Source: Acidobacteriota bacterium (GTDB lineage: Bacteria; Acidobacteriota; Thermoanaerobaculia; UBA5066). From it: 64,000 nucleotides of DNA. The DNA is taken from the NCBI GenBank assembly GCA_029781975.1, contig JAKOVQ010000033.1:240157-304156 (forward strand). The letters are read 5' to 3'. A program made the position numbers and the translations under genes. Each line of letters starts with the position of its first letter. Position 1 is the first letter of the stretch. Shown here one piece after another: positions 35,386 to 43,527 of this stretch. Under the pieces are notes generated by a model. It saw nothing but the letters and a program-made list of their open reading frames with translations, was not told the origin of the DNA and made no database searches.

Positions 35386-36198
35386 ATGATGAGATTCTTC
35401 CGTCACGCCGTCCTCGGCCTCGTCGCCGCGGCGGTCCTCGCCGGCCCCGTCCTCGCCCAGGAGGTCAGCTTCAAGGACCCGACGGGCGACGACAAGGGGA
35501 ACGGCAAGTACGTCTACCCGACCGACAAGGTCTACACCGCCGGCTCGTTCGACCTCACGGGCTTCCGGATGAAGGTCTCGGGCGACAAGGCCGAGTTCTC
35601 GGTCGACGTCAACTCGAGGCTCGAGGACCCGTGGGGGATGGGCGTCGGCTTCTCCGTCCAGATGGTCTTCATCTTCATCCAGACGGGCGACACCGAGGAC
35701 CGCTTCACGAAGGGGCTTCCCGGCCTGAACGTCGAGTTCGCGCCCGCGGACGCCTGGAACAAGTGCGTCATCCTCTCGCCGCAGCCCCAGAACCGGGTCG
35801 TGACGGAGGTCGAGTCGAAGGCCCCCTGGGCCAAGGGCGCCGTCGTCGTCCCGGTGAGGACCCGCGGCGCCGGCCGGACGATCTCCGGCACGGTCCCCCT
35901 CAAGGACCTCGGCACCGGCGACCCGACCAAGTGGGGCTTCCAGGTCCTGATGCAGTCGAACGAGGGCTTCCCCGACAAGGGCGACCTCCTGACCCGGAAG
36001 GTCAACGAGTACGAGGGGCAGCACCGCTTCGGCGGCGGCACCGACACCGACTGCGACCCGCACGTCATGGACCTCCTCGCCGGCAAGGGGACCGGGGACA
36101 AGAGCGAGATCGAAGAGCAGTACAAGATGCTCTCCTACGAGTGCAACCCCGACGGGACGGCCAAGAAGATGGCCACCCTCACGATGGTCCGCAAGTGA
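35386..36198 (+). CDS. secreted glucodextranase C-terminal-like protein (first copy)
   Basis: The product is 270 aa with a signal peptide (cut after LAQ). The mature part starts VSFKDPTGDDKGNGKYVYPTD and has the DP-GDD-G-G-YP pattern of the C-terminal module of glucodextranases and amylopullulanases. No catalytic domain is present. The paralogue at 38547 shares this start. A near-perfect AAGGAGGT site precedes ATG 35386. Placed between malG and the outer-membrane barrel, it may bind alpha-glucan in the periplasm or at the surface (inference). Confidence 0.6.
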   Translation: MMRFFRHAVLGLVAAAVLAGPVLAQEVSFKDPTGDDKGNGKYVYPTDKVYTAGSFDLTGFRMKVSGDKAEFSVDVNSRLEDPWGMGVGFSVQMVFIFIQTGDTEDRFTKGLPGLNVEFAPADAWNKCVILSPQPQNRVVTEVESKAPWAKGAVVVPVRTRGAGRTISGTVPLKDLGTGDPTKWGFQVLMQSNEGFPDKGDLLTRKVNEYEGQHRFGGGTDTDCDPHVMDLLAGKGTGDKSEIEEQYKMLSYECNPDGTAKKMATLTMVRK

Positions 36199-36243
36199 CG
36201 CGGCCCGTCCGAATCTGAATCCGTTTCATTTGGAGGAACCTGC

Positions 36244-38448
36244 ATGCGCGCCAAGCACACCATCGCCCTCCTGGCGGTCGCCGCGCTCCTGATCCCGGCC
36301 GCGGCGCTCGCCCAGCAGGGCCCACAGTTCACCCTCGGAGGGACGACCTACACGAAGTGGCTCTGGGGCAACCAGCGCTACCAGGGCGCCCTCTACAACT
36401 TCAAGGACGCCCCCGGGGAGGGGTACGGCGACAACGGCCAGGGGACCGAGATCGAGCTCCTCCTCAACGCCAAGGTCTCGAAGGCCGTCGAGGTGAAGGC
36501 CCGCCTCCACAGCCGCTTCTACCAGAACTTCTGGACGAACGGCGGCGGCTGGGGCAACCCGTCGGGCGGCACCGACTGCTCCGGGTCCGGCGACTCCGTC
36601 GGCTGCGGCGAGTTCGACCCGCGGTCCAACCAGTACGTGAAGCTCCGCGGCGTCACGGTGACGCTGACCCCCGGCTACAAGTGGATCGACTCGGCGACGA
36701 TCGGCTCCAACGACTGGGGGATGTTCGATCCCTTCGTCGTCGGCCGGATGCGCTACATCGACCGGGACAACGTCTCCGGGCTCCTGTTCCAGGGCTCGGC
36801 GCTCGACCGGACCCTGACCTGGGACGCCGCCCGGATCTCGCTCTACCGGCTCTTCGCCGGCCCGAGCTACACCACCGGCAACTTCCACGCGGCCGACGGC
36901 GGCTACGTGGGCCAGCTCCACTACACGCCGAGCTCGACGTGGGACGCCGGCGCCCTCGTCGAGTGGACGAACGACATCGAGGTCGATCCGAACGACAACA
37001 ACTGGGACAACGGCCGGAACACCACGACGCGGTTCCGCAACACGGTCGCCGGGATCAAGCTCGGGGTCCACCCGAGCGCCGGCTTCGACGCCCGCGCCGC
37101 CTGGTACTACTCGACCTACGACTCGGTCCCGATCGCCGGGGCCCCGGCCAACTTCGGGATCAACGGCTACTCGCCGGTCCCGGCCGGCCAGCACTCCGAC
37201 TGGAGCGGGAAGGTCGACGTCGACCTCCTCAACCTGGGCGGGGGCGGCTTCTCGGTCAACCTCGAGGGGTTCCACATCGGGGCCGAGTACGCCTCCATCC
37301 TGGCGGCCCGCCGCGAGTCCGACGTCCTCCTCACCGAGGGGCACGACTCGACGTGGGCCCTGCCCGGGCCGAACAACGCCGCCTACGGCGTCTTCGGCGG
37401 CAGCGGCAACCGGTCGATCATCGGCTACGGCGGCTGGGAGGGGAACGCCCAGCAGCTCGCGACCGTCAACATCGACAACCAGTTCACCGACTTCAACGAG
37501 CCGATGGCCGAGACGGCGATCGGGTGGGAAGGGATCACGATCGTCCCGACCTTCCAGTCGGGCGCGCTCGACATGTCGGCCGAGTACAGCTACATCACCT
37601 ACGACACGAACTGGCAGGCGTGGGGCGACGACAGCCGGTCGATCACGAACAGCCTCTACCCCGCGATGGACACCCAGACCGGGCTCGGGAGCTACCGCTC
37701 CGCCTACGCTCCCTTCCAGGACAAGACGACCCACATCGCCCTCGTCAAGGGGAAGTACGTCATCGACGCCGGGAAGGGGATCGACGTCTTCGGGAAGATC
37801 AAGTACATCAAGGAGACCGACAACCGCCTCAACGAGGCGCGCTACCTCCCCTACGCGGCGGGCGACTGCTCGACCTCGGGGACCCTCGAGTGCAAGGGGG
37901 TCAAGAACTACTACTCGCCCGGCAACTCCACGGCCGACTACTACTCGAACCCGCCCGTCATCACGGTGAACGGCGTCACCGGCTACAAGTGGAAGCCGTT
38001 CGACAGCGTCTCCGACGACGACCGCGACCTGAAGTACTGGATGGTCAACCTCGGCCTCGGCTACCAGCTGACGAGCGACCTCTACGCCTCGGCCGAGTAC
38101 GTCCACTTCGACGCCGACCTGCAGGACGGCAACACGGCCTTCCAGGCCTACAACCTGATGGAGATGGCGTCGGGCAAGCACCTGAAGAACCAGGTCATCG
38201 TCAAGGCCCGCTACACGCTCGGCGGCCTCTCCGAGTGCGGCATCGTCTACGAGTACAACTACGGCACGTTCGACCCGGACTTCGGCGGCGGCTTCGTCGT
38301 CCAGTACGCCGACCAGGACACCGCCAACAACGTGAAGGTGCCGGTCGGCTCGCCGGGCTTCGCCGGCCGCTACGGGAACTGGAACAGCCTCCTGAAGCGC
38401 GACTTCGACCAGCAGCGCCTCAAGGCCTACCTCAAGATCCTCTTCTAG
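36244..38448 (+). CDS. outer-membrane beta-barrel protein, candidate maltodextrin porin
   Basis: The product is 734 aa. A signal peptide (cut after ALAQQ) is followed by alternating, aromatic-rich strands (TTYTKWLWGNQRYQG, VKARLHSRFYQNFW) and the last residue is Phe (LKAYLKILF), the outer-membrane assembly signature. Two Cys pairs lie in loops. There is no TonB plug domain, so it is a porin-like channel rather than a receptor. GGAGG precedes the start. Between two glucodextranase-like secreted proteins and after malEFG, it is the likely outer-membrane entry for maltodextrins. No close family was recognised. Confidence 0.65.
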   Translation: MRAKHTIALLAVAALLIPAAALAQQGPQFTLGGTTYTKWLWGNQRYQGALYNFKDAPGEGYGDNGQGTEIELLLNAKVSKAVEVKARLHSRFYQNFWTNGGGWGNPSGGTDCSGSGDSVGCGEFDPRSNQYVKLRGVTVTLTPGYKWIDSATIGSNDWGMFDPFVVGRMRYIDRDNVSGLLFQGSALDRTLTWDAARISLYRLFAGPSYTTGNFHAADGGYVGQLHYTPSSTWDAGALVEWTNDIEVDPNDNNWDNGRNTTTRFRNTVAGIKLGVHPSAGFDARAAWYYSTYDSVPIAGAPANFGINGYSPVPAGQHSDWSGKVDVDLLNLGGGGFSVNLEGFHIGAEYASILAARRESDVLLTEGHDSTWALPGPNNAAYGVFGGSGNRSIIGYGGWEGNAQQLATVNIDNQFTDFNEPMAETAIGWEGITIVPTFQSGALDMSAEYSYITYDTNWQAWGDDSRSITNSLYPAMDTQTGLGSYRSAYAPFQDKTTHIALVKGKYVIDAGKGIDVFGKIKYIKETDNRLNEARYLPYAAGDCSTSGTLECKGVKNYYSPGNSTADYYSNPPVITVNGVTGYKWKPFDSVSDDDRDLKYWMVNLGLGYQLTSDLYASAEYVHFDADLQDGNTAFQAYNLMEMASGKHLKNQVIVKARYTLGGLSECGIVYEYNYGTFDPDFGGGFVVQYADQDTANNVKVPVGSPGFAGRYGNWNSLLKRDFDQQRLKAYLKILF

Positions 38449-38479
38449 GCCGTCCCGCCCCGCGAGGGGCTTCCGCGAG

Positions 38480-38505
38480 GGCCCGGCGGCGTCCGCCGCC
38501 GGGCC
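38480..38505 (+). terminator. hairpin with pyrimidine tail after the barrel gene
   Basis: A 12-bp stem GGCCCGGCGGCG / CGCCGCCGGGCC with a 2-nt loop is followed by TTCCCCTTTCG. It probably ends or attenuates the mal operon transcript before the second glucodextranase-like gene. Confidence 0.5.
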
Positions 38506-38546
38506 TTCCCCTTTCGCCCCGCCCCGGGGACGAGGAGAATCGCCCC

Positions 38547-39584
38547 ATGACCGACGCCCGCCGCGCCCCGAGCCTCCGCCCGCTCCACGCCGCCCTCCTC
38601 GCGGCCGTCGCGCTCCTCGCCGTCGCGGCGCCCGCCGCGGCCCGGGCCGCCGACGACCGGGTGATCTTCCGGCTGACGGACCCCCTCGGGGACGACCACG
38701 GCGACGGCTCGCTCCGCTACCCCCGGAGCAACGACCTGAAGCGCGGCGACCTCGACATCGCCTCCTTCTCCGCCCGCGAGGAGAAGGGGGGGACCTTCTT
38801 CGAGGTGACCTTCGCGCGGCGGATCCGCAGGACGGAGCCGCGCGCGATCGACGAGGGGGCGACGCTCCTGACCGACGTCGCCCGCCTCGGCTTCTACACC
38901 TTCAACGTCGACGTCTACGTCGACACCGACCGCAAGCCGGGCTCGGGGAACGTCCAGCTCCTGCCCGGCCGCCTCGCCGAGCTCCAGCCGGAGTACGCCT
39001 GGGAGAAGTGCATCGCGCTCACGCCCCGGCCCTGGGACGCAGGCGACGAGACGAAGCGGATCCTGACCCGCCGCCAGCGGATGGAGGAGCTGAAGGCGCG
39101 CGGCGGCAAGGAGAAGCTCCCGAGGGAGACCGCCCAGGAGATCTCGGCCGAGGTCAACCGCCTCGTCGACGAGAAGGTCTTCTTCCCGACCGTCGTCCAG
39201 GTCAACGGGCCGACGGTCCGCTTCTTCGTCCCGGCCTCGTTCCTCGGCGGGCCCGCGAGGCCCGAGTGGGCCTACGTGGTCTTCGTCACCGGGGCCGACA
39301 TCCTCCAGAAGCTCGACCTCGCCAGCCTCCTGGGGATCGACAAGAAGGCCGCGCTGCCGGGCCCCTACCTGATCCCCGTCGCCTACGGCTCCTGGGAGAA
39401 CAAGTTCGGCACCGACACGATCGACGAGCTCCTCCCGCCGATCGTCGACCTCGTCGTCCCGCCGGGGGCGTCGCAGGAGAAGCTCCTCGGGAGCTCGGAC
39501 CCGGAGACGGACACCCCCGTGCGCCTCCCCGGGGTGGTCCCGGCCGACCTCCCGCCGGCGGGCGCGGCGGGGAAGGCTAGGTAG
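38547..39584 (+). CDS. secreted glucodextranase C-terminal-like protein (second copy)
   Basis: The product is 345 aa. It has a long signal sequence, then VIFRLTDPLGDDHGDGSLRYP, sharing the DP-GDD-G-G-YP pattern with the protein at 35386. The middle and C-terminal parts are longer, and the tail is proline-rich. It has no catalytic residues I can identify. GAGGAG precedes the ATG. It is separated from the barrel gene by a strong hairpin, so its dose may be lower than that of the mal genes. Its last 8 bases overlap the convergent permease gene. Confidence 0.6.
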   Translation: MTDARRAPSLRPLHAALLAAVALLAVAAPAAARAADDRVIFRLTDPLGDDHGDGSLRYPRSNDLKRGDLDIASFSAREEKGGTFFEVTFARRIRRTEPRAIDEGATLLTDVARLGFYTFNVDVYVDTDRKPGSGNVQLLPGRLAELQPEYAWEKCIALTPRPWDAGDETKRILTRRQRMEELKARGGKEKLPRETAQEISAEVNRLVDEKVFFPTVVQVNGPTVRFFVPASFLGGPARPEWAYVVFVTGADILQKLDLASLLGIDKKAALPGPYLIPVAYGSWENKFGTDTIDELLPPIVDLVVPPGASQEKLLGSSDPETDTPVRLPGVVPADLPPAGAAGKAR

Positions 39585-41097
39585 CGCCCCCGTTCGCCAG
39601 GCGGCTCCGCCGCGCCCCGTAGGCGAAGTAGATCGCCAGGCCGACGAGGAGCCAGAGGACGAACCGGACCCACGTCAGGAGCGGGAGCCCCGCCATCAGG
39701 GCGAGGCACATGGCGATCCCGAGGAGGGGCGTGAACGGGGAGAGGGGGACCCGGAACTTCCGCGGCCGTCCCGGCTCCCGTACCCGGAGGACGAGGATCC
39801 CGATGCAGACGAGGACGAAGGCGAAGAGCGTCCCGATGTTCGTCAGCTGGACGATCTCGTCGATGTTCGCCACCGCCGAGAAGAACGCCACGAACAGTCC
39901 CGTCAGGATCGTCGCGGCGTGCGGGGTCCGGTACCGGGCGTGGATCTTCCCGAACCAGGGGCCCAGCAGGCCGTCGCGCGACATCGCCATCAGGATGCGG
40001 GGCTGGCCGAGCTGGAAGACGAGGAGGACCGACGTCATCGCGACGACGGCCCCGAAGGCGAGGATCCCCGCCGCCCACCCCTGCTTCGCGTAGCTGAGGG
40101 CCGCGGCGAGCGGGTCGGCCACCCCCTTCAGCTGCGCGAACGGGATGATCCCCGTCAGGACGAGCGCCGCCCCCACGTAGAGGACCGTGCAGACGAGGAG
40201 CGAGCCGAGGATGCCGCGCGGCATGTCGCGCCCCGGGTCCTTGCACTCCTCGGCCGCCGTCGAGATGGCGTCGAACCCGATGTAGGCGAAGAAGATGAGG
40301 GAGGCGCCGGTCCAGACCCCATGCAGGCCGCCCGGGAAGAACGGGTGCCAGTTGGCCGGCTTCACCCAGAAGGCGCCGACGACGACGAAGAAGACGAGCG
40401 TCGCCACCTTCAGGACGACGATCACGTCGTTCACCCGGGCGGACTCCTTGACGCCGATGACGAGGATCCACGTGATGAGCGCCGTGATCGAGGCCGCCAG
40501 GAGGTTGAAGACGAGGGGGACGCCGAGGAGGGTCGGGTGCTGGAGGAAGGCCTCGTACCCCACGCGCTGCTCCGGGCCGAGCGAGGCGAGGCCGGAGTCG
40601 GCGACGGCCTTCGCGGCCATCGCGGCCGAGCGCCAGTCGGTGGCCATCCAGGCCGGGATGTGGACGCCGAACCCCGCGACGAGCTGCCGGAAGTAGGCCG
40701 CCCACGAGATCGCCACCGCGACGTTCCCGACGGCGTACTCGAGGATCAGGTCCCAGCCGATGATCCAGGCCACCAGCTCGCCGAGCGTGGCGTAGCTGTA
40801 CGTGTACGCCGAGCCGGCCACCGGGACGAGGCTCGCGAACTCGGCGTAGCAGAGGCCGCAGAAGCCGCAGGCCACCGCCGTGATGAGGATGGAGACGACG
40901 ACTCCCGGGCCGGCCGGGGGGAGCCCCGTCCCGCCCGACGTGGCGCTCCCGAGGGTGGCGAAGATCCCGGCGCCGATGATGGCGCCGATCCCGAGGGCGA
41001 GGAGGTCCCCCGCCGTCAGCGCCTTCTTGAGGCCGTGGGCCTCGTCTCCACCCTCGGCGATCAGGACGTCGAGCGGCTTCCGGCGGAACAGGTTCAT
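39577..41097 (-). CDS. APC-family amino-acid permease (CAT type)
   Basis: The product is 506 aa with about 12-14 helices. The N-terminal signature LLALGIGAIIGAGIFATLG and FAYIGFDAISTAAEE-CKDPGRDMP are typical of cationic-amino-acid transporter-like APC permeases. It imports an amino acid by cation symport across the inner membrane; the substrate is not decidable. AAGGAGGA precedes ATG 41097. The 3' end overlaps the convergent secreted-protein gene by 8 nt. Confidence 0.85.
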   Translation of the reverse strand: MNLFRRKPLDVLIAEGGDEAHGLKKALTAGDLLALGIGAIIGAGIFATLGSATSGGTGLPPAGPGVVVSILITAVACGFCGLCYAEFASLVPVAGSAYTYSYATLGELVAWIIGWDLILEYAVGNVAVAISWAAYFRQLVAGFGVHIPAWMATDWRSAAMAAKAVADSGLASLGPEQRVGYEAFLQHPTLLGVPLVFNLLAASITALITWILVIGVKESARVNDVIVVLKVATLVFFVVVGAFWVKPANWHPFFPGGLHGVWTGASLIFFAYIGFDAISTAAEECKDPGRDMPRGILGSLLVCTVLYVGAALVLTGIIPFAQLKGVADPLAAALSYAKQGWAAGILAFGAVVAMTSVLLVFQLGQPRILMAMSRDGLLGPWFGKIHARYRTPHAATILTGLFVAFFSAVANIDEIVQLTNIGTLFAFVLVCIGILVLRVREPGRPRKFRVPLSPFTPLLGIAMCLALMAGLPLLTWVRFVLWLLVGLAIYFAYGARRSRLANGGAT

Positions 41098-41164
41098 CGG
41101 TTGGTGCTCCTCCTTCGGGGGGGCGGGGAAGGCCCGCGGATCATCCGGCCCCGCCCCGGCGCGG

Positions 41165-41869
41165 TCAAGGGACGAGGAGCGGGACGAGCGCCTCGAGCGA
41201 GCGGATCGTGTCGAAGCCGTCGGGAGCGATCCCGGAGCGGTCGAGGAGGAGCGCCTCGAGCCCCGCGCGGCGGGCGCCGTCGTAGTCCTCCGAGGGCGAG
41301 TCCCCGACGTGGAGCGCCTCCGCGGCGGCGACGCCCGCCGTCTTCAGCGCGGCGTCGAAGATCTCGCGGGCCGGCTTCGAGACGCCGACGATCGCGCTGA
41401 CGACGACCGCGTCGAACCGTCGCGTCAGGTCGAGCCTGTCGAGGAGCCCCGGCAGCGTCGAGTCCCAGTTGCTGACGACGAGCAGCCTGTAGCCGGCGTC
41501 CCTCAGGGCCGCGAGGACGGCCTCGACCTCGGGGTAGACGCGCCAGTGGCCCTGGTCGCGGAAGTGCTCCACCAGCTCGTCGAGGAGCCCTTCCGGGAGC
41601 GGCCCGCCGCCGACGCCCGAGTAGACCCGCTGGACGAACGCGCGCCAGAACCCCGTCTCGCCCTCCGGCCCGCCCCACCGCTCGGCTCCCGCCGCCTGGC
41701 GAGAAGCCACCTCGCCCCACGTGGCGCGGACCGCCCGGCCGACGTCCTCGGGGGACGCCTCGACTCCCCACCGGGCGAACGCCTCCCCGTAGGCGATCTC
41801 CACCGGGGGGTCCGCCGCCAGGAGGGTGTTCCCGGCGTCGAGGAAGACCGCCCGGACCCGTCGCCTCAG
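41165..41869 (-). CDS. HAD-superfamily hydrolase, probable CTG start
   Basis: The product is 234 aa; the gene is hidden in track ORF 41165-42706. Motif I FLDAGNTLL carries nucleophile Asp11, with Gly where the usual second Asp stands, as in HDHD3/REG2-like HADs. SNWD is motif II, KPAREIF carries the Lys of motif III, and VGDSPSEDYDGAR is motif IV. No ATG, GTG or TTG lies just upstream of motif I in frame. CTG at 41869 overlaps the stop of the preceding SDR gene as CTGA, the arrangement used with ATG, GTG and TTG elsewhere here. Substrate unknown; probably a phosphorylated metabolite. Confidence 0.75.
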   Translation of the reverse strand: MRRRVRAVFLDAGNTLLAADPPVEIAYGEAFARWGVEASPEDVGRAVRATWGEVASRQAAGAERWGGPEGETGFWRAFVQRVYSGVGGGPLPEGLLDELVEHFRDQGHWRVYPEVEAVLAALRDAGYRLLVVSNWDSTLPGLLDRLDLTRRFDAVVVSAIVGVSKPAREIFDAALKTAGVAAAEALHVGDSPSEDYDGARRAGLEALLLDRSGIAPDGFDTIRSLEALVPLLVP

Positions 41870-42657
41870 GGCATCACCTGGCCGCCGTCGATGACGAGGG
41901 CCTGTCCGGTGACGTTGCGCGCGTCGGCCGACGCGAGGTAGGCGACCATCCCGGCGATCTCCTCCGGGGCGAGGACCCGCCCGAGCGGGGCCATCCGCGC
42001 CGCGGCCTCGAAGGCCGCGTCCTCCGTCACGCCGTTGCTCTTCGCGATCCGGCGGATCCCCTCCCAGGCCAGCTCGGTGTCGACCCAGCCGGGGCAGATG
42101 GCGTTGACGGTCATCTTGCGGGGGGCGAGCTCGAGGGCGAGGGTCCGCGTCAGGCCGATGATGGCGTGCTTGGAGGCGCTGTACGCGCCCTGACCGGCCA
42201 CGCCGAACCGTCCCACGACGGACGAGAGGTTGACGATGCGCGCGCCGTCGGGGAGGAACGGGAGGGCCGCGCGGAGGACCCGCCAGGTGCCGGTGAGGTT
42301 GACGTCGAGGATCCGGCTCCAGTTCACGTCCGACCGCTCGTCGCCCCCGACGGGGGTCGGCCCCCCGGTCCCGGCGTTGTTCACGAGGACGTCGATGCGG
42401 CGGTCGGGGCGCGCCGCCCTCTCCACCCCCGTGGCGACGGACGCGGGGTCGGCCACGTCGAGGAGGACCGCCACCGCCTGCCCCCCGGCCGCCTCGATCT
42501 CGGCGACCAGGGCGGCCCCGTCGGCCTCCTTGCGGACCCCGACGGCCACCGTGGCCCCCTCGGCGGCCAGCCGGCGGGCGATCGCCCGCCCGATTCCCCG
42601 GGAGGCGCCGGTCACGAGCGCCTTCTTCCCCCTGAGGCTCCCGTTCGCTCCTGCCAT
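41866..42657 (-). CDS. FabG-like short-chain dehydrogenase/reductase
   Basis: The product is 263 aa. The cofactor motif is TGASRGIG, then NNAGTGG, catalytic Ser-Tyr-Lys in SSVVGRFGVAGQGAYSASKH, PGWVDTEL and the C-terminal VIDGGQ. It is an NAD(P)-dependent oxidoreductase of the classical type, as in 3-oxoacyl-ACP reductase; the exact substrate is unclear. GGAGAG precedes the ATG and TAGAAT lies 24 nt upstream. It is the first gene of a pair with the HAD hydrolase. Confidence 0.82.
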   Translation of the reverse strand: MAGANGSLRGKKALVTGASRGIGRAIARRLAAEGATVAVGVRKEADGAALVAEIEAAGGQAVAVLLDVADPASVATGVERAARPDRRIDVLVNNAGTGGPTPVGGDERSDVNWSRILDVNLTGTWRVLRAALPFLPDGARIVNLSSVVGRFGVAGQGAYSASKHAIIGLTRTLALELAPRKMTVNAICPGWVDTELAWEGIRRIAKSNGVTEDAAFEAAARMAPLGRVLAPEEIAGMVAYLASADARNVTGQALVIDGGQVMP

Positions 42658-42681
42658 GGCCGTCTCTCCTTCCGCAGGGCG

Positions 42682-42687
42682 ATTCTA
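42682..42687 (-). promoter_or_regulatory. -10 box TAGAAT for the FabG-like/HAD operon
   Basis: TAGAAT is 24 nt upstream of ATG 42657 with GGAGAG in the leader. It is divergent from and 13 nt away from the TAACAT box of moaD. Confidence 0.45.
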
Positions 42688-42700
42688 CGGGGCGCGGCGC

Positions 42701-42706
42701 TAACAT
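42701..42706 (+). promoter_or_regulatory. -10 box TAACAT, leaderless promoter of moaD-moaE
   Basis: TAACAT is followed by 8 nt (CCGGCGCC) and ATG at 42715, with no ribosome-binding site. Confidence 0.45.
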
Positions 42707-42714
42707 CCGGCGCC

Positions 42715-42966
42715 ATGCGGATCGAGCTCTCGCTCTACGCGTCGCTGAGGGACGAGCTGGGCCCGTCCTTCGCCGTCGACCTCCCCGACGGGCCGGAGCC
42801 GGCCTCCGTCGCCGACCTCCGCCGGGCCCTCGCCACCGCTCACCCCCTCTTCGAACGGTTCGGCAGGCGCCTTCTCGTGGCCGTCAACGAGGCCTACGCC
42901 CGCGACGGCGACCCCGTCCGTCCCGGGGACGACGTGGCGCTCCTCCCGCCCGTCGCCGGAGGGTGA
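42715..42966 (+). CDS. moaD: molybdopterin synthase small subunit MoaD
   Basis: The product is 83 aa with a ubiquitin-like beta-grasp fold ending in the essential Gly-Gly (PPVAGG). The C-terminal thiocarboxylate donates sulfur to precursor Z in molybdenum-cofactor synthesis. It is hidden in track ORF 42166-42966. It overlaps moaE by GTGA, giving coupled synthesis of the two subunits. The rest of the Moa set is not in the window. Confidence 0.88.
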   Translation: MRIELSLYASLRDELGPSFAVDLPDGPEPASVADLRRALATAHPLFERFGRRLLVAVNEAYARDGDPVRPGDDVALLPPVAGG

Positions 42967-43406
42967 GTCCCGTGCCGTACCTGACGCGGGAGCCGCTCGA
43001 TCCCCTCGAGCTCCTCGCCCTGGCGCGGCGGGACGGCGACGGGGGGCTGGCGCTCTTCGCCGGCGCGGTTCGCAACCGCGATTCAGGAAGAGAAGTTGCT
43101 ACCCTGGAGTATGTTGCGTACGAATCGATGGCCGAGAAGGAGCTGGGGGCGCTGGAGGCGGAGCTCTCCGCCCGCTTCCCGGACGCCCGGATCGTCTTCC
43201 GCCACCGGCTGGGCCTCCTCCGGGTCGGGGAGCTCGCCGTCGTGATCGTCGCGGCTGCGCCTCACCGCGAGGAAGCCTTCGCGGCCTGCCGGGAGGCGAT
43301 CGAGGCGATCAAGGCCCGCGCGCCCATCTGGAAGCGCGAGCTCGGGCCCGACGGGACCCGCTGGGTCGATCCGTGCGAGGCTCGTTCGGCTCACGAAAGT
43401 TGTTGA
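42963..43406 (+). CDS. moaE: molybdopterin synthase catalytic subunit MoaE
   Basis: The product is 147 aa. FAGAVRNRDSGREVATLEYVAY and the catalytic KARAPIWKRE (Lys) with RVGELAVVIV are diagnostic. With MoaD it converts precursor Z to molybdopterin. A 60-base stretch inside the gene (about 43078-43130) is far richer in A/T than the rest, and a possible internal promoter lies there. The next promoter's -35 box overlaps the stop codon. Confidence 0.9.
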   Translation: MSPVPYLTREPLDPLELLALARRDGDGGLALFAGAVRNRDSGREVATLEYVAYESMAEKELGALEAELSARFPDARIVFRHRLGLLRVGELAVVIVAAAPHREEAFAACREAIEAIKARAPIWKRELGPDGTRWVDPCEARSAHESC

Positions 43407-43431
43407 AAACTCAGCCACTTTCTGCTAAGAA
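43403..43431 (+). promoter_or_regulatory. sigma70-type promoter TTGAAA-N17-TAAGAA (extended TGC)
   Basis: TTGAAA (43403-43408), a 17-nt spacer and TAAGAA (43426-43431) preceded by TGC match a housekeeping promoter better than any other in the window. It overlaps the moaE stop and gives the VOC gene a leader of about 90 nt with GGAGGT near its end. Confidence 0.6.
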
Positions 43432-43527
43432 ACCCACACCGGGGCGGCGTCCCCCCCAAGTTCGGCAGGCTCTCGGGACCGGAAGGGCGAGACCGGTGCT
43501 CTTCCGAGCGCGTATCTGGAGGTCTGA

